From the IMG/VR virus record IMGVR_UViG_3300010430_000301, positions 1-33,115 of that record: DNA of 33,115 bases, one strand, 5' to 3'. This document shows positions 31,401 through 33,115 of this stretch, one piece after another. The position numbers and the translations under genes are program-made. The first letter of the stretch is position 1, and the number at the start of each line of letters is the position of its first letter. Below the pieces are notes generated by a model. It was not told where the DNA came from. It searched no databases and saw only the letters and a list, made by a program, of their open reading frames with translations. Origin of the DNA: a virus.

Positions 31401-32851
31401 TCGGCCCCGTGGCGACCGCTCCGGCGGTGACCGGCGTCAGCGTCGCCGTGGAGTACAAGCAGCTCGGCAACATCCCGCACTACCGCCTTTTGTTTGGCTG
31501 GACGCTGCCGACCGGCGACCCGGATTACGACGACTTCAGCCGCGTGGACATCCTGGGCAAGCCCGTCGGCGAGACCAACTGGACGACCTTCGCCAAGGAG
31601 GGCGAGGAGTCCGTCGACGTCGCCACGGACTACTGGCGGCGGCCCGACGCGAGCGTGAATTGGGAGTTCCGATTCGTCAGCGTCAACGCCGCCGGCACCC
31701 GCGGCGCGGAGGCGACTTTCGGGCCGGTCACCGTGCTGGCGCAGGGCGCGGCCTCGGCCGTCACCGGCTGGAGCGTGGCGCGCACGACGGGCTTGAATGA
31801 GGCGGGCGTGGAGCTGTGGGGCATGGCGGGCAGCTGGACCAACCCCTCCGACCCCGCCTTCGACGGCGTGGAGATCGTGGGCGTCTACGTCGGCGAGACG
31901 CGCGAGCGCATCTACGCCCGCGAGCGAGAGGGCCGCGTGGAGTTCGTCACCGACCAGTGGCCGGTGCCGCAGTCGTCCTTCCAGATCGATATGACGGCGA
32001 TCTCGATCAACCGCGACGGCCTGCGCGGCAGCAGCTCGGCCACGATCCGGCTGACCGTCACGCCCGGCTCCGGCGGCCTGCGCCTGGACCGCGCCGACCC
32101 GGCCACGATCGGCCTGGGGCTCGAGCTCGCCGGCGGCGAGCTGAAGCTGCCCGCCGAGCTCGACGGCATCGATTTCCGGCGGTATCAGGAAGCGGGCGCC
32201 CAGGTCACGATCATCGACGCCACCAACGGCCTCATCCAATACGACGACGGCTCGCACCACCAGGTGAAGCTGCTGGACGGGCAGATCCGCGTGGGCAGCA
32301 CTGACAACCCCCAGGGCGTGACGATCTCGGCCGACCCGGAGATTGCGCTCACCAACAGCGCCGGCGCGGACAAGGTCAACATCTCACCCGGCAGCTTGAC
32401 GGGCTCGGAGCGCATCAACGTCGAGGGCGACCGCGTGCAGCTCTACAACTTCTCCGGCTTCCTGGTGGCGGAGCTGATCTCCGACCCGGCCGGGATTCAC
32501 CAGGCCCGCTCGGGCGCGCTGATCCTGGACGATTCTTCGGGCAACGAGCGCGTAGCCGCCGGCACGTACGCCACCGGCGTCGGCTTCCTGCGCCTCGACG
32601 GCGCTTGGTACGCCGTGACCTCGGCCACGGGCGGGATGAAGCAGAAGGCGGGGCAGGTGCTGCTGAGCACCGGCTCGTCGTCGGTGGCCCACGGCATGAC
32701 CACGGTGACGGCTGTGCTGCTGACCGAGGCGCAGCGGACCTCACCGAGCGGCGACCTGTACACCTGGGCGCTGAACGGCAGCAACGTGGACATCCACTCC
32801 GACAACATCTTTTCGTCGGAGTGGGTGAGCTACCTGATCATCGGCACGTAG
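28403..32851 (+). CDS. Giant tail-tip protein (L-like plus J-like, FnIII domains)
   Basis: 1482 residues. N-terminal 190 residues resemble the lambda gpL/DUF2163 type: LYELQLDSGTKRWSTEAFTF, RLVIRKVDRT and GVLQRLVSINRH, then four cysteines at 147, 157, 166 and 173, the pattern that holds an iron-sulfur cluster in gpL. The middle (about 470-735) is hub-like: DVLDQLLTAWRGFHRYDKDG, YNQVVVTYVDAP, NVPFRIEEKADLENHEVSLL. Residues about 755-1220 are four FnIII-like blocks, the C-terminal part (about 1250-1482) is fibre-like, with GAWYAVTSATGGM. It would form the tail tip and contact the host. L-J fusion is read from the sequence; cluster binding is inferred. Confidence 0.85.
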   Translation: MLSVTPALEAALNATSNSPLDLYELQLDSGTKRWSTEAFTFGGQDYEPMILARSAIKRTMTRQFDTVRLEINTVDTSAAQLLLGEEIQGRRLVIRKVDRTVAGDSVVIFHGVLQRLVSINRHRAVVEAVELLGSIDDLNGRPMVQQCTISEFKGPICRYAGIETECDRSISRCAELSNTNNFFGIRFLEHQGTYQYSETQIKSFLFFFRRKKRVQRSATFTSIDETPRGAAVPTVYGRLVTPGITLYHYDEGGVTKTLALFSTGPIHEVGYLRANDKLVIEWTGHQGALGGDGNQLVDPRIPILDYPLSGLAYVTLDMPSALDEVDASPIVSGLVSGRQVRQYDAAGNFTGFGWDDNAALCSADYLTLALDHGGMGLALGDLNLPSVGASAAYCAQSISDTTGGTRIFRPENLPDGITVGVEYRRYQPSGVIGKTPTDDGPYLTYVAGVDDDLDRTPPAVNVKRFTCNAVIGDRRSKIDVLDQLLTAWRGFHRYDKDGKIELLCEQANPNQLLNAPAGIGASALSVGDSSVFAAGDTLIVGALTAAAEIATVDSVGAGVVNLAAPLAEAHSSGDEVLQVAMALDDSVLIGDIEYPLSSRQPGYNQVVVTYVDAPAGFEETPLQVNDFADQVIRRKIEPLDVDGAAIDNYFQAWRIGQTQLAKSRAFAKWFSGLMDMKGAPLQVGDVVALSSGEHGLKNVPFRIEEKADLENHEVSLLGRAYASGMYDDTAPRTTLSIPAVFNPILPGDAGNTPPGPVDTLALVSLTQDVEDPNLARVEISYNPPDTLNGFDGVEVQLELPEADEVDPSGYAQGVLLPQGWHQSDGSDGSRIILRVPYPARAERWHVYPLSRNPNATAALVHRGEASPSPSLAVDVPKNPGAPAAPNVTGVTVSVERQLLITRARTQSKGTVLRVDWTMPTGDPNFEKLFDLSLKFVKVSTGEEEDIATLPVFTASGLPNHLFSGDFPNPDTPTDYKVRIYARNFEGRITASPAESNTITLGPVATAPAVTGVSVAVEYKQLGNIPHYRLLFGWTLPTGDPDYDDFSRVDILGKPVGETNWTTFAKEGEESVDVATDYWRRPDASVNWEFRFVSVNAAGTRGAEATFGPVTVLAQGAASAVTGWSVARTTGLNEAGVELWGMAGSWTNPSDPAFDGVEIVGVYVGETRERIYAREREGRVEFVTDQWPVPQSSFQIDMTAISINRDGLRGSSSATIRLTVTPGSGGLRLDRADPATIGLGLELAGGELKLPAELDGIDFRRYQEAGAQVTIIDATNGLIQYDDGSHHQVKLLDGQIRVGSTDNPQGVTISADPEIALTNSAGADKVNISPGSLTGSERINVEGDRVQLYNFSGFLVAELISDPAGIHQARSGALILDDSSGNERVAAGTYATGVGFLRLDGAWYAVTSATGGMKQKAGQVLLSTGSSSVAHGMTTVTAVLLTEAQRTSPSGDLYTWALNGSNVDIHSDNIFSSEWVSYLIIGT

Positions 32852-32878
32852 TAGGAGAGAGGAAGGGGAGAGACCGCT

Positions 32879-33028
32879 ATGACTTTCTGGACCGTCTGGA
32901 TTCTGACCATGCTGGGCGTCTTCAACTGGGACGACTGCCGCATCACCGGCTCAACCGACATCGGAGGCCACCAGGTGAAGACGTGGGCCTGCGGAACCCC
33001 ATCGCAGCCACTCCGCGCCCGCCGCTAA
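32879..33028 (+). CDS. Small last-gene protein at the right end
   Basis: 49 residues with a strong GAGGAAGGGGAGAG upstream of the ATG. Hydrophobic start (MTFWTVWILTMLGVFN), then WDDCRITGSTDIGGH and two cysteines in total. The N-terminus could be a signal anchor. In Mu-type phages the right end often carries small non-essential genes such as com/mom; no relation is seen here. Function unknown. Confidence 0.6.
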   Translation: MTFWTVWILTMLGVFNWDDCRITGSTDIGGHQVKTWACGTPSQPLRARR

Positions 33029-33115
33029 GCCGCGCAAATCATTGCACCCTGTGCAATAGACCTGACACCCTACGATATTGCAGACAACCGCCAGCAATTA
33101 TTGCAGCGCGCAACA
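33029..33115 (+). other. Probable right transposition end of the phage
   Basis: The final 75 bases have the motif TGCAAT on the bottom strand at 33105-33100, 33082-33077 and 33046-33041, with a fourth inverted copy at 33052-33057. Bottom-strand flanks are alike: GCTGCAATAAT, TCTGCAATATC and GGTGCAATGAT. The window finishes in CAACA, so the bottom strand begins 5'-TGTTG, the usual TG/CA ends of Mu-type transposons. This suggests spaced transposase-binding sites (R1 to R3 by analogy). That the window ends exactly at the phage end is inference. Confidence 0.75.
33041..33057 (+). repeat. Perfect palindrome ATTGCAC-CCT-GTGCAAT
   Basis: Two 7-nt arms with a 3-nt spacer, overlapping the innermost two TGCAAT motifs. 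No T-run follows, so it is more likely a protein-binding site than a terminator. Confidence 0.8.

Noticed and set aside
33041-33057. Operon terminator at the right end
   Set aside because: Stem is only 7 bp, half AT, with no following T-run; the TGCAAT motif explains it better.
1-33115. tRNA or rRNA genes
   Set aside because: No cloverleaf with a GTTCRANNC-type T arm or other RNA gene was noticed by eye; a program run would be needed to exclude one fully.

Overview
This GC-rich window holds most of one bacteriophage, coded entirely on the + strand and packed tightly; most adjacent genes overlap by ATGA, GTGA, TTGA or TGATG. The early genes are those of a transposable (Mu-type) phage: a MuB-like AAA+ ATPase, a Gam-type DNA-end-binding protein and a GemA-like protein. 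The last bases carry repeated TGCAAT motifs and finish in CA, as the right transposition end of such a phage should. The left end (repressor, Ner, transposase A) is outside the window. No tail sheath or contractile baseplate genes are seen. Instead there are a tail tube, a short tape measure, an L-like/J-like tail-tip protein and a PBSX/HK97-type head set, so the virion is probably a siphovirus. The host is unknown. Several signal peptides end in A-x-A-Q, which fits a soil Gram-negative such as an acidobacterium, but this is a weak inference.

Layout. 1-4984: replication and early genes, with an unusual set of very small Cys-rich (zinc-finger-like) proteins. 4985-5175: the largest gap between early and late genes. 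5176-10143: DUF2730-like membrane protein, small and large terminase, portal, Mu F-like head protein. 10140-17475: three large proteins, each starting with a signal peptide (repeat fibre-like, lectin-fold-like, beta-helix). 17480-20165: XkdF-like prohead protease, a fourth secreted protein, and the major capsid protein carrying an XkdF-like N-terminal extension. 20262-22708: head-tail joining proteins, one with an IPT/TIG-like domain. 22712-26435: tail tube, tail assembly chaperones joined by a probable -1 frameshift, and tape measure. 26432-28399: small tail genes and an M15 peptidase. 28403-32851: giant tail-tip protein. 32879-33028: last small gene. 33029-33115: phage right end.

The most interesting points are: (1) a startless 101-codon reading frame reached only through an A AAA AAC slippery heptamer between tail tube and tape measure; (2) about 7.3 kb of exported proteins inside the virion assembly operon, plus one more between protease and capsid; (3) a 26-nt hairpin repeat placed just inside the 5' ends of two small genes in different reading frames; (4) heptanucleotide GCTCACC arrays just upstream of two tail genes; and (5) the probable transposase-binding sites at the right end.
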